Below, one piece after another: positions 26,835 through 36,042 of a DNA stretch of 64,000 nt. Origin of the DNA: Pseudomonas fluorescens (lineage in GTDB: Bacteria > Pseudomonadota > Gammaproteobacteria > Pseudomonadales > Pseudomonadaceae); NCBI RefSeq assembly GCF_018614655.1, contig NZ_JAGGOG010000026.1:121628-185627 (forward strand), in the 5' to 3' direction. Position 1 is the first letter of the stretch; the number at the start of each line of letters is the position of its first letter. The notes under the pieces were generated by a model. That model saw only the letters and a program-made list of their open reading frames with translations. It did not search any database and was not told the DNA's origin. The position numbers and the translations under genes are program-made.

Positions 26835-29009
26835 TCAAAAATTAACCGAAGCACTCAACCGAGCCGTCAACGGCGCCCCCTGGAACAAATAATCATCCCC
26901 CAGATACTCCCCCGCATCCCGCCAGTAACGCTTGTCAAACACGTTATCCACCGTCAACCGAAACACCGTCTCATACCCATCAATCCGCGTGCTGTAACGG
27001 CTACCCACGTTGAAGATCGCATAATCCCCGACCTCAACCTGCCCAGTGCGATTGGCATACTTGCTGGCGCTGTACTGCACCCCACCAAGCACCGCCAGCC
27101 CGTCCACCCAGGGCAAGGCATAGTCAGCATACAAACTGGCCCGCAGCTTTGGCACGTTGATCGCCTGATGGCCTTCATATTCCGGCGTACCGCTGCCACT
27201 GACCCGAGCCCGAATAGCCGCAGCACTGGCCGCAATCTGCAAGCGCGAAGTCACCCAGCCGTTGGCAGACAACTCCAGTCCGGTGTTTTTCTGTTCGCCC
27301 TGTTGCACGTAGGTAAAGTCGCCGTTGGCCTCGGGTTTCGCGTACTGATAGGCCTGACGGGTCTGGAATACGGCGGCGGCAAAACTGATACGGCGCCAGT
27401 CGTACTTCACACCTGCTTCGATTTGACGGGAGACGGTAGGGGCGAGGGTTTCGAAGCTGTTGAGGGCGAACCAGGGTGCTTCGCCACCGAGTGACAATCC
27501 CTTGCTATAACTGGTGTAGAGGGAAAGGTTTTCCACCGGTTTGTAGATCAGCGCCGCCTGAGGCAGGAACACGTATTGCTGGGTGTGGCGCGATTCGTTG
27601 CCGTCAACGTCGTAGGCTCGCTCATCGAGGCGTACTTCGCGGCCACCCACGACCGTCTGCCAGTGTTCGTTGAAGCTGATTTTGTCGGTGACGAACAGGC
27701 CATATTGGCGACTGTCCAATCGGCGATGGCTGTCATTCAACGCATCGTCGTAACGCGGAAAATTTTCCGGTTCCTGATTGATATTGCCGGACCCGATCAT
27801 CACGTTAATCGGATCGCGCTTATCCACCACGCGCCGAAACGCACTACTACCAAACGTGAGTTCATGTCCCAGACCACCGGTATTGAACGATCCGGTCATC
27901 GTCGCCTGGATTTCGTCATTGCGCTTCGTGTCATCCGGGCTTCGGAAGTCGTAGATGTCATAGTTGCCTTCCGGGCTGAAATGGTTCGGCACCTTGGTCC
28001 CTTCGCAGCTCGTCGAACCGTAGCAACCCCACGCAAACGAACTGTAATCATCAATCACCACCTTGCTACGCGAGGCACTGACACTGCCTTTCCACTGATC
28101 GCTGAAGCGGTACTCAAACTTGCCGTTGAGGTTCAGCGAATCAATGCCTACCTGATTGGCACCGCTCTGATGCCCCAGCAGTTTTTTCGGTGAAGCGTGA
28201 TGCGGCAACTCCGTGCCCCCGAGCAACTGGTATCCAGGTACCGAACGCTGTTGCTTGTTCTGATACTCGGCATCCAATTGCAACACCGCGTCCGGGCTGA
28301 TGTTCCAGTCAAAGGCCAGCGACAGGAAGTCCCGCTGGCCATTGGCGTGTTCGACATAAGAATTGAGGTCTTCATGGGCCACGTTGGCCCGCAGGCCGAA
28401 CTGCTGCTCGCTGCCAAACCAGCCGCCTACATCCGTGGCGATATAGCCGCTGCCGCGATCGTCGGTGGACACCATCACCGAACGCACATCTTCCGGGCGT
28501 TTGGTCACGTAGTTGATCACACCGCTGGGTTCGGAAATACCGCTTTGCAAGCCCGACAACCCCTTGAGCAATTCCACCCGCTGTTTGTTTTCCAGGGCGA
28601 CGTTCTGCTCACCGGTGATGGTGCGGCCGTTGATCTTGTAACTGCTGGCGGCATTCAAGGAGAAGCCGCGTACCACGAAGTTTTCGTAGTAGCCGATGGG
28701 CGCATAACTTTCACCCACCGAGGCGTCGTTGCGCAGCACTTCACTGAGCAGGCGCGCCTGTTGGTCCTTGATCATTGATTCGTTGATCACTGTGATCGAG
28801 GCGGGTGTATCCAGCAATGGTGCGTCGTTGAAACCGCCCACCGAAGCGCTGTCGAGTCGGTATCCGGAAGTGTCCTGCCCTTGAACCTTGACCGCAGGCA
28901 ACTCGATGTCAGCGGCCATGCTCGTTCCACCACTGCTCATGAGCAGGCCCAAGGCGAGCAGGTCGAAGGCAAAACGCGAGGTAACGGCGGGTCGGAAACG
29001 CAAAACCAT
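26835..29009 (-). CDS. TonB-dependent siderophore receptor
   Basis: A 724-residue outer-membrane receptor. A signal peptide (residues 1-32, FAFDLLALGLLMSSGGTSMA) is followed by the plug domain (residues about 45-180, with DTPASITVINESMI and GLQSGISEPSGVINYV) and a 22-strand barrel ending in the aromatic SASVNF. There is no N-terminal STN signalling domain, so it is a plain transporter. ATG 29009 is preferred over 29045 because it places the signal peptide correctly. A Fur-box-like sequence lies about 70 bp upstream. An AraC-type regulator gene lies just upstream on the same strand. The ligand is unknown, probably a ferric siderophore. Confidence 0.9.
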   Translation of the reverse strand: MVLRFRPAVTSRFAFDLLALGLLMSSGGTSMAADIELPAVKVQGQDTSGYRLDSASVGGFNDAPLLDTPASITVINESMIKDQQARLLSEVLRNDASVGESYAPIGYYENFVVRGFSLNAASSYKINGRTITGEQNVALENKQRVELLKGLSGLQSGISEPSGVINYVTKRPEDVRSVMVSTDDRGSGYIATDVGGWFGSEQQFGLRANVAHEDLNSYVEHANGQRDFLSLAFDWNISPDAVLQLDAEYQNKQQRSVPGYQLLGGTELPHHASPKKLLGHQSGANQVGIDSLNLNGKFEYRFSDQWKGSVSASRSKVVIDDYSSFAWGCYGSTSCEGTKVPNHFSPEGNYDIYDFRSPDDTKRNDEIQATMTGSFNTGGLGHELTFGSSAFRRVVDKRDPINVMIGSGNINQEPENFPRYDDALNDSHRRLDSRQYGLFVTDKISFNEHWQTVVGGREVRLDERAYDVDGNESRHTQQYVFLPQAALIYKPVENLSLYTSYSKGLSLGGEAPWFALNSFETLAPTVSRQIEAGVKYDWRRISFAAAVFQTRQAYQYAKPEANGDFTYVQQGEQKNTGLELSANGWVTSRLQIAASAAAIRARVSGSGTPEYEGHQAINVPKLRASLYADYALPWVDGLAVLGGVQYSASKYANRTGQVEVGDYAIFNVGSRYSTRIDGYETVFRLTVDNVFDKRYWRDAGEYLGDDYLFQGAPLTARLSASVNF

Positions 29010-29079
29010 GGGAAAAGGCCTGAAAGCGCAGAGCGGGGGGCGCATAAGCTAGGCATAACGGCAGGTTTTTACAAGTTAC

Positions 29080-29094
29080 TGAGAATGATTCTTT
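29080..29094. promoter_or_regulatory. Candidate Fur box upstream of TonB receptor
   Basis: TGAGAATGATTCTTT matches the 7-1-7 Fur pattern TGATAATnATTATCA at about 10 of 14 positions. It lies about 70 bp upstream of the receptor start codon, the right place for iron repression. Confidence 0.55.
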
Positions 29095-29107
29095 CGAGGG
29101 GCTCGCT

Positions 29108-30019
29108 TCATCGTAGCTTCTGGTGGCGTTTCAAGGTTTCGCTGGGCAGTTCCTGGAATAACGCCCGATAGTTATTGGAAAACCGTCCCAGGTGCCAGAA
29201 CGACCAGTTCATTGCCACTTCGGCCACGGTGGTGTTCGCGGATGCCGGGTTGAGCAGTTGCCGACGGGCACTGTTCAGCCGACGCAACCGCAGCCACTGC
29301 GCCGGGCTCATCCCGGTGTAGGTCTTGAAGCCGTGCTGCAATTGGCGTAACGGCACACCGGCGATATGTGCCAGTTCCAGCAAGTTGACGGTTTCATCCG
29401 GCACATCCGCCGCCCACTCGCCAATACGCGCCATGAGCGTTCGCTCCTCGGTGCGTCGCTGCAATGAACCTTGATCCAGGCACACGCAGGCGTTGTCGAG
29501 GATGAACAGGCAATCGTCCAGTAACTGTTGGGTCAAGGCGTCACGGCTGGGGGGATCGACGACTTCTGACAAGCGCGTCAACGTCCCGCTGAGCCAACGG
29601 CTGAACAGAGCGTTTTGCAGGGAGGTGAGGGGGGCCATGAACAATCCCTCGAGTTTTGCCACATCCAAACCATGACGCTGGACGAACTGCGGGCCAAACA
29701 CCACCGCCACTTCCCGGTAGTTTTCCGGGGTGATCCAGGTGTTGCGGCTTTCACCATTGAGCATATACAGCGCGTTGTCGCTGCCATCGAAACAGAACGC
29801 CAGGGAGCCCGGTGGCGCGTTGAAGTTCTGTTCTACCCGGGTGTTCATGCACTCTTCGTAAACCTCGACACCTTGCAGGTCGAGGTAGCGGATCAGCCCG
29901 GCAAAATGCCCCGGGGACATTTGCTGATACTGCTGGACCCAGCCGGGAGTGGCATTGCATTGAGCGGCTACATCGCCCGTGGTGAAGGCCTGTACACGCA
30001 AGGGGGCTGCCTGTGTCAT
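29108..30019 (-). CDS. AraC-family transcriptional regulator
   Basis: A 303-residue regulator with an N-terminal effector domain and a C-terminal AraC double helix-turn-helix (residues about 195-300: LLELAHIAGVPLRQLQHGFK, then MSPAQWLRLRRLNSARRQLL, then SFWHLGRFSNNYRALFQELP). It could act on the divergent gamma-glutamylpolyamine synthetase operon starting at 30181 or on the downstream receptor. The 161-bp divergent gap holds no strong palindrome. The absence of siderophore biosynthesis genes nearby makes a polyamine role slightly more likely, but neither is shown. Confidence 0.87.
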   Translation of the reverse strand: MTQAAPLRVQAFTTGDVAAQCNATPGWVQQYQQMSPGHFAGLIRYLDLQGVEVYEECMNTRVEQNFNAPPGSLAFCFDGSDNALYMLNGESRNTWITPENYREVAVVFGPQFVQRHGLDVAKLEGLFMAPLTSLQNALFSRWLSGTLTRLSEVVDPPSRDALTQQLLDDCLFILDNACVCLDQGSLQRRTEERTLMARIGEWAADVPDETVNLLELAHIAGVPLRQLQHGFKTYTGMSPAQWLRLRRLNSARRQLLNPASANTTVAEVAMNWSFWHLGRFSNNYRALFQELPSETLKRHQKLR

Positions 30020-30180
30020 GGATAACCTGGGCGCACTCTATTGGTGCGTTTTGGGTGGCGCAAAGTGGATAGATGCCGTCGCACGGCTGGCCCAAGATAG
30101 ACCTCAATGCGCTGCGGGGGAAGTGGGTCGTCGAACCTGACCGAACCGCCGGTGCTTTCCAAACCCATGACGAGGTCCTT

Positions 30181-31539
30181 ATGAACGCCCCCTTCGATCA
30201 GCTGTCCGCCTGGCTGAAAGAACACAAGATTACCGAAGTCGAATGCGTGATCAGTGACCTGACTGGCATCGCACGCGGCAAGATTTCGCCAACCAACAAG
30301 TTCCTGCATGAGCGAGGCATGCGCCTGCCGGAAAGTGTGTTGCTGCAAACGGTAACCGGGGACTTTGTCGACGACGACATCTACTACGATCTGCTGGACC
30401 CGGCCGATATCGACATGATTTGCCGCCCGGTGGCCAACGCGACGTATGTGGTGCCTTGGGCCATTGAACCCACCGCCATTGTGATCCACGACACGTTCGA
30501 CAAGCAGGGTCACCCTATCGAACTGTCGCCGCGCAACGTGCTGAAGAAGGTCTTGCAGCTCTACACCGAGCAAGGCTGGCAGCCGATTGTCGCGCCGGAA
30601 ATGGAGTTCTACCTGACCCAGCGCTGCGAAGACCCGGACCTGCCGCTGAAAACCCCACTGGGCCGTTCCGGTCGTGCTGAAAGTGGCCGGCAATCGTTCT
30701 CTATCGATGCCGCCAACGAATTCGATCCGTTGTTCGAAGACGTCTACGACTGGTGCGAAGCCCAGAACCTGGACCTCGACACGCTGATCCACGAAGACGG
30801 CCCGGCGCAGATGGAAATCAACTTCCGCCACGGCGACGCCCTTGACCTGGCCGACCAGATCACTGTGTTCAAACGCACCCTGCGCGAAGCCGCACTGAAG
30901 CACAACGTCGCCGCGACCTTCATGGCCAAACCGGTGGCCGACGAGCCCGGTAGCGCCATGCACCTGCACCAGAGCGTGGTGGACATCGCCACCGGCAAGC
31001 AGGTGTTTGTCGATGAACATGGCAACAAAAGCCAGCTGTTCCTGAACCACATTGGCGGCTTGCAGAAGTACATCCCCAAGCTGCTGCCGATGTTTGCGCC
31101 CAACGTGAACTCGTTCCGCCGCTTCCTGCCGGACACCTCGGCACCGGTCAACGTCGAGTGGGGCGAAGAAAATCGTACTGTCGGCCTGCGCGTACCGAGC
31201 TCCAGCCCCGACGCGATGCGCGTGGAAAACCGCCTGCCGGGCGCCGATGCCAACCCGTACCTGGCCATCGCCGCCAGCCTGCTGTGCGGTTATCTGGGGA
31301 TGATCGAACGCATCGAACCGAGTGCCCCGGTGGAAGGTCGAGCCTATGAGCGCCGCAGCCTGCGCCTACCGGTCACCATCGAAGACGCCCTGGCGCGGAT
31401 GGAAGAGTGCGAGACCGTGAAGCAGTACCTGGGGGAAAAATTTGTGCGCGGCTACGTCGCGGTCAAACGTGCTGAACACGAGAACTTCAAGCGGGTGATC
31501 AGTTCCTGGGAGCGCGAGTTCCTGTTGCTGAGCGTCTGA
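30181..31539 (+). CDS. Gamma-glutamylpolyamine synthetase (glutamine synthetase family, PuuA/PauA-like)
   Basis: A 452-residue class I glutamine-synthetase-like ligase. Catalytic motifs are present: APEMEFYLTQ, DGPAQMEINF, AMHLHQSV, and the late NRLPGADANPYLAIAASLLC. The family members next to polyamine-binding proteins and PuuB-type oxidases attach glutamate to putrescine or other polyamines as the first step of their catabolism. ATG 30181 starts MNAPFDQLSAWLKEHKIT; the frame is open upstream to 30073 but no ribosome binding site supports that. It heads the polyamine gene group up to 34166. Confidence 0.9.
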   Translation: MNAPFDQLSAWLKEHKITEVECVISDLTGIARGKISPTNKFLHERGMRLPESVLLQTVTGDFVDDDIYYDLLDPADIDMICRPVANATYVVPWAIEPTAIVIHDTFDKQGHPIELSPRNVLKKVLQLYTEQGWQPIVAPEMEFYLTQRCEDPDLPLKTPLGRSGRAESGRQSFSIDAANEFDPLFEDVYDWCEAQNLDLDTLIHEDGPAQMEINFRHGDALDLADQITVFKRTLREAALKHNVAATFMAKPVADEPGSAMHLHQSVVDIATGKQVFVDEHGNKSQLFLNHIGGLQKYIPKLLPMFAPNVNSFRRFLPDTSAPVNVEWGEENRTVGLRVPSSSPDAMRVENRLPGADANPYLAIAASLLCGYLGMIERIEPSAPVEGRAYERRSLRLPVTIEDALARMEECETVKQYLGEKFVRGYVAVKRAEHENFKRVISSWEREFLLLSV

Positions 31540-31563
31540 TAGGGTAATTCCCGCCATCCCCAC

Positions 31564-31669
31564 GTAGCAGCTGTCGAGCGCCAGCGAGGCTGCGTAAGGA
31601 GCGCCGCGGTGTACCAGACAAAACGGCGGTGCGCTCTACGCAGTCTCGCTGGCGCTCGACAGCTGCTAC
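31564..31669. repeat. Inverted repeat (REP-like) between synthetase and binding-protein genes
   Basis: Two 33-bp arms, left starting GTAGCAGCTGTCGAGCGCCA and right ending CTCGACAGCTGCTAC, match as inverse copies with one mismatch around a 40-bp spacer. The sequence is unrelated to the other REP families here. It could form a stable hairpin inside the polyamine transcript and lower expression of the downstream genes relative to the synthetase. Confidence 0.85.
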
Positions 31670-31776
31670 GCGGTGGTGTCTTTACCCGGTGTGCTTCAAG
31701 GCGGTATCTATGCGGGAGAGGGGAGCGATGGTGGGATGGCAGTTACATAAAAACAATCATGCAAAGGGGTGTCGAT

Positions 31777-32865
31777 ATGCGTCTTGTGAAAAAACTTCTG
31801 CCGCTGACCTTGGCGGTGTTGTTCAGTGCCACGGGCCAGGCCGCACCGACGGTCAGTGTCTACAACTGGACCGACTACATCGGCGACACCACGTTGGCCG
31901 ACTTCCAGGCCAAGAGCGGGATCAAAGTGATCTACGACGTGTTCGACTCCAACGAAACCCTGGAAGGCAAGCTACTGGCCGGGCGCACGGGCTATGACGT
32001 AGTGGTGCCGTCCAACCACTTCCTGGCGCGCCAGGTGAAGGCCGGGGCGTTCCTGAAGCTGGACCGCTCGCAGTTGCCCAACTTCAAGAATCTCGATCCG
32101 AAACTGCTCAAGCTGTTGGAGCAAAACGACCCGGGCAACGTGCATTCGGTGCCTTACCTGTGGGGCACCAACGGCATCGGCTACAACGTCGATAAGGTCA
32201 AGCAAGTGCTGGGCATCGACCATATCGATTCGTGGGCGGTGCTGTTCGAGCCCGAAAACCTGAAAAAACTCCATCAATGCGGCGTGGCCTTTCTCGACTC
32301 GGCGGATGAAGCCTTCCCGGCGATCCTCAACTACATGGGCAAGGACCCACGCAGCTCCGATCCCAAGGATTATGAAGAAGCCGAAGCCAAGCTGCTGACC
32401 CTGCGGCCATACATCACTTATTTCCATTCGTCCAAGTACATCTCGGACCTGGCCAACGGCGATATCTGCGTAGCTTTCGGTTATTCCGGCGATGTATTCC
32501 AGGCGGCCAACCGCGCCAAGGAAGCCAAGAACGGGGTCAATATCGCCTACTCGATCCCCAAGGAAGGCAGCAACCTGTGGTTCGACCTGCTGGCCATCCC
32601 GGCCGACGCGACCAACCCGAAAGAGGCACATGCCTTTATCAACTACCTGCTGGAGCCCGAGGTGATCGCCAAGGTCAGTACTTATGTCGGCTACGCCAAC
32701 CCGAACCCGGCGGCCAAAGCCTTCATGGCTCCGGAACTGGTGAACAACCCCGAGGTGTATCCGTCCCAGGAAGTCCTCGACAAACTCTATATTTCCACCA
32801 CGCCCACCCCGGCGGTCATGCGCTTGATGACACGCTCCTGGAGCAAAGTGAAGTCCAACAAATGA
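31777..32865 (+). CDS. Periplasmic polyamine-binding protein (PotF/SpuD-like)
   Basis: A 362-residue type 2 periplasmic binding protein. The signal peptide (MRLVKKLLPLTLAVLFSATG, cleavage after GQAA) leads into the PotF/PotD hallmark VSVYNWTDYIGDTTLADF and the FDSNETLEGKLL segment. It should bind putrescine or spermidine for an ABC importer whose membrane genes are not adjacent. ATG 31777 is preceded by AAAGGGG; an in-frame ATG at 31759 is less likely. Its last codons overlap the next gene by four bases, so uptake and oxidation are translationally coupled. Confidence 0.92.
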   Translation: MRLVKKLLPLTLAVLFSATGQAAPTVSVYNWTDYIGDTTLADFQAKSGIKVIYDVFDSNETLEGKLLAGRTGYDVVVPSNHFLARQVKAGAFLKLDRSQLPNFKNLDPKLLKLLEQNDPGNVHSVPYLWGTNGIGYNVDKVKQVLGIDHIDSWAVLFEPENLKKLHQCGVAFLDSADEAFPAILNYMGKDPRSSDPKDYEEAEAKLLTLRPYITYFHSSKYISDLANGDICVAFGYSGDVFQAANRAKEAKNGVNIAYSIPKEGSNLWFDLLAIPADATNPKEAHAFINYLLEPEVIAKVSTYVGYANPNPAAKAFMAPELVNNPEVYPSQEVLDKLYISTTPTPAVMRLMTRSWSKVKSNK

Positions 32866-34166
32866 ATCAGCAAAACCATGGGAATGAACACGCCCGGTCC
32901 TATTACGCCGCGACCGCCAACGCGACGCCCAGGCGTGAGCCTTTGGCGGAAGAGCTGAACGCCGATGTCTGTGTCATCGGTGGCGGTTTTACCGGGGTCA
33001 ACACTGCGATCGAGTTGGCCCAGCGCGGTCTGTCAGTGATCCTGCTGGAGGCCCGGCGCATTGGCTGGGGCGCCAGCGGGCGCAACGGTGGGCAGTTGAT
33101 TCGCGGCATTGGTCATGACGTGTCGGGCTTTGCCAAGTACGTAGGCGAGGAGGGCGTACGTTACCTGCAACAGGCCGGCATCGATTCGGTGGCGCTAGTG
33201 GGCGAGCGTATCCGCGAACAGGGTATCGACTGTGATCTGCGCTGGGGTTTCTGCGAACTGGCCAATACTGCGGCCCAGTTCGCGGCGTTCCAGGGCGAAC
33301 AGGAAAGCCTGGCGGCCATGGGTTATACCCATGAAACCCGATTGGTGGGGCCACAGGACATGGCGCAAGTGGTGGGCTCCGGGCTGTATGCCGGTGGCCT
33401 GGTGGACATGGGTTCCGGGCATTTGCACCCGTTGAATCTGGTGCTGGGGGAGGCGTGTGTTGCCGAGTCCCTGGGGGTACGGATCTTTGAAGACAGTCCG
33501 GTGCTGGAGCTGATTCATGGCGATACCGTACAGGTGCGTTGCGCCTCCGGCACCGTGCGTGCCGGCAGCCTGGTGCTGGCGTGCAATGCGCATCTGGAAG
33601 AGTTGGAGCCCCGCTTGAGCGGTAAGGTACTGCCGGCTGGCAGCTATATCATTGCTACCGAGCCGCTGTCGGTTGAGGTGGCTGGCCGGTTGATCCCGCA
33701 GAACCTGGCGTTATGTGATCAGAAAGTGGGGCTGGATTATTACCGGCTTTCAGCGGATCGCCGTCTGTTGTTTGGGGGCGCTTGCCATTACTCGGGGCGT
33801 GATCCTGCCGATATCGCGGCGTATATGCGGCCGAAGATGCTCAAGGTTTTTCCGCAGCTGGCGGATACCGCCATTGAGTTTCAGTGGGGTGGGAAGATTG
33901 GTATTACGGCGAACCGGTTTCCGCAGGTGGGGCGGTTGAAGCAGTACCCGAATGTGTTTTATGCCCAGGGGTATTCGGGGCATGGGCTTAATGTCACGCA
34001 TTGGTGCGCGCGGTTGTTGGCTGAGGGGATTCATGCCGGGCAGAGTCGGGGGCTGGATGTTTTCAGTCAGGTGCCGCATATGACTTTTCCGGGGGGGAAG
34101 GTGTTGCGTTCGCCGTTGTTGGCGTTGGGGATGTTGTGGTATCGGGTTAGGGAGATGGTGGGGTGA
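32862..34166 (+). CDS. FAD-dependent amine oxidoreductase (gamma-glutamylputrescine oxidase/OrdL-like)
   Basis: A 434-residue DAO-fold flavoprotein. The FAD-binding Rossmann motif is VCVIGGGFTGVNTAIELAQR at residues 35-55, followed by GWGASGRNGGQL, a PuuB/OrdL signature for the isoalloxazine site. The C-terminal GYSGHGLNVTHW also fits. It should oxidise a gamma-glutamylated polyamine, releasing hydrogen peroxide, after the ligase encoded at 30181. It overlaps the binding-protein gene by ATGA. No aldehyde dehydrogenase or glutamyl hydrolase follows, so the rest of the pathway must be elsewhere. Confidence 0.92.
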   Translation: MNQQNHGNEHARSYYAATANATPRREPLAEELNADVCVIGGGFTGVNTAIELAQRGLSVILLEARRIGWGASGRNGGQLIRGIGHDVSGFAKYVGEEGVRYLQQAGIDSVALVGERIREQGIDCDLRWGFCELANTAAQFAAFQGEQESLAAMGYTHETRLVGPQDMAQVVGSGLYAGGLVDMGSGHLHPLNLVLGEACVAESLGVRIFEDSPVLELIHGDTVQVRCASGTVRAGSLVLACNAHLEELEPRLSGKVLPAGSYIIATEPLSVEVAGRLIPQNLALCDQKVGLDYYRLSADRRLLFGGACHYSGRDPADIAAYMRPKMLKVFPQLADTAIEFQWGGKIGITANRFPQVGRLKQYPNVFYAQGYSGHGLNVTHWCARLLAEGIHAGQSRGLDVFSQVPHMTFPGGKVLRSPLLALGMLWYRVREMVG

Positions 34167-34184
34167 GGGGGGGGTAGCGGGTGG

Positions 34185-34987
34185 GTACATATCCGGTTCT
34201 TCGGTAACGGCCGCCTAGGGTTTCGCCCTTACGGCGACTCACTTTGCAAAAGCGGCAAAGTAAGCAAAACGCTCTTGCCCCACCACTTGGCACCTCGCTA
34301 GTGCTCGGTGTGCCCGAACGCAGGCATTACTCCGTGGGCCGCCGCGACGGGCCATCCATGGCCCAACGCGGCTAAACCGGCGTCCTGCCGGTTTACCCAC
34401 TCCGTAATACCTGCGTTCGGCCATCGTGGTTTAACGGGGCGCCTCAGATCAAAATCAAAAGCACGGCGGCCTGAAAGCCGACCTGAGTGGTAGAAGCAAA
34501 GGCAAGGTCCAGCAAGGGCCAGAGCGAAAGCAGATCTGCTTTTCTGTGGGAGCTGGCTTGCCTGCGATGCAGGCAACTCGGTCTTTCAGGAACACCGAGG
34601 TGATGCCATGGCAGGCAAGCCAGCTCCCACAGTAGACCGTGCCCGCTTTTGATTTTGCCTTCGCTTCACACCACTCAAGCCGGCCGGTAGGCCGCTGTGT
34701 TCTTGATCTGCTTTTGACTTTGATCTTAGGCGCCCCGTTAAACCACGCTGGCTGAACGCAGGCATTGGTCCGTGGGTAAACCGGCAGGACGCCGGTTTAG
34801 CCGCACTGGGCCAGGGATGGCCCATTGCGGCGGCCCACGGAGCAATGCCGGAGTGAGGGCACACCGAGCCTGAGCGAGGTGCCAAGTGGTGGGGCAAGAG
34901 CGTTTTGCTTACTTTTGCGCTGTTCAAAAGTGAGTCGCCGTAAGGGCGAAACCATAGGCAGCCATTACCGAAATAACGGATATTCAC
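34185..34987. repeat. Long palindromic repeat, copy 2, interrupted by a REPIN
   Basis: The same two inverted arms as at 26172-26818 are present (left from GTACATATCC; right to AACGGATATTC). The central spacer is longer, about 270 bp, because a REPIN sits in it at 34544-34632. Open frames within (34239-34424, 34308-34493, 34586-34999) are products of the palindrome. It separates the polyamine genes from the opine-type operon and is downstream of both. Confidence 0.9.
34544..34632. repeat. REPIN inside the long palindromic repeat
   Basis: The arms CTGTGGGAGCTGGCTTGCCT and the inverse AGGCAAGCCAGCTCCCACAG enclose a short spacer. This is the GAGCTGGCTTGCC variant of the REP family, also seen as the right arm at about 15047-15066. 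Confidence 0.9.
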
Positions 34988-35004
34988 CCAATCACCCACA
35001 CACC

Positions 35005-36042
35005 CTACCGCTCAATCGACCGACTCCACCGCGCATTCCACTCCGGCCGCGCCTGGTTCACCTGATCCCAATCAATCGAAATCGCCGTCTCCAGATACCG
35101 ATTCATCGCCTCCACCCGTTCCCGGGTTTTGTCGGTAGTCGGGGTACTAGGATTCGAAGGAATCTGATCACCCAACTCCAACGCCGGCGCTTGCGCCTCG
35201 GCCGTCAACAAATACTCCGCCAGTTTCTGAGCCAGCGCAGGCTGGTCATTACGGGCAATCACACATTCGGCCACGTTCAGCACCACCGCGCCTTCCTTGG
35301 GCTGCGCATACTCCATCGGTACGCCCAGCAGTTTCTGAGTCGCCACCTGCGTCGGCGTCAGGGGAAAGATCGCTGCTTCATCGGTCTGCACCATCTCCGA
35401 GATTTTCGCCGAGCTGGCGATGTACTCCAGCACATTGGGACCGACCGTTTTTGGCCAGGCCTTGAAGCCAGGCTCCACGTTGGTTTCATCGCCACCCTGG
35501 ATCCGGTTGAACATCAAGAACCCATGCAAGCCGAATGTCGAGGAGGCCAGGGACTGGAACACTACCTTGTCCTTGAAGCGTGGATCGGCCAGGTCCATCC
35601 ATGAAGTCGGCGCGCTCCAGCCTTTGTCCTTGAACATTTTGGCGTTGTAACCCAGGCCAGTGACGCCGAGGGTGACGGCGACTGCTTCGTCCTTGATCCT
35701 GGCCTTGGCCGGGATCTGTTCGAGGGTCGGGCTGGCCGCGAGCTTCTCGCACAGACCCATGGAGATGGCGCGGTACATGATGCCGTCGTCCAGGAACATC
35801 ACATGCATCTGCGGGTTGTCCTTGTTGGCCTGGACCTTGGCCAGGATGTCCGACGAGGTACCGGGGACGATCACCACCTTGACGTTGTTGGCCTTCTCGA
35901 ACGCGGGCAGCACCTTGTCGGCGTAGACCCGCTCCATGGTGCCGCCGTTCATGCCCAGGTACAGCGTCGGCGCAGCAAAGGCCGTCGAGGAGAGCAGGGC
36001 GAGGGACAGGCAAGACAGCGCAGTACGTTTGATCATGGGCAT
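35005..36042 (-). CDS. ABC importer periplasmic binding protein (polyamine/opine-like, PotD fold)
   Basis: A 345-residue periplasmic binding protein. It starts MPMIKRTALSCLSLALLSST with cleavage after AFAA, and the mature protein begins APTLYLGMNGG. It is the last gene of an operon of an ATPase, two permeases and a three-subunit oxidoreductase, so it should deliver the substrate of that enzyme. ATG 36042 is preceded by a very good GGAGGAAG ribosome binding site and overlaps the upstream gene by 10 bp. The family binds iron, polyamines or opines; the ligand here is not identifiable. Confidence 0.88.
   Translation of the reverse strand: MPMIKRTALSCLSLALLSSTAFAAPTLYLGMNGGTMERVYADKVLPAFEKANNVKVVIVPGTSSDILAKVQANKDNPQMHVMFLDDGIMYRAISMGLCEKLAASPTLEQIPAKARIKDEAVAVTLGVTGLGYNAKMFKDKGWSAPTSWMDLADPRFKDKVVFQSLASSTFGLHGFLMFNRIQGGDETNVEPGFKAWPKTVGPNVLEYIASSAKISEMVQTDEAAIFPLTPTQVATQKLLGVPMEYAQPKEGAVVLNVAECVIARNDQPALAQKLAEYLLTAEAQAPALELGDQIPSNPSTPTTDKTRERVEAMNRYLETAISIDWDQVNQARPEWNARWSRSIER

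Noticed and set aside
34239..34999. Open frames at 34239-34424, 34298-34576 and 34586-34999
   Set aside because: Same reason: products of the second repeat copy and its REPIN.
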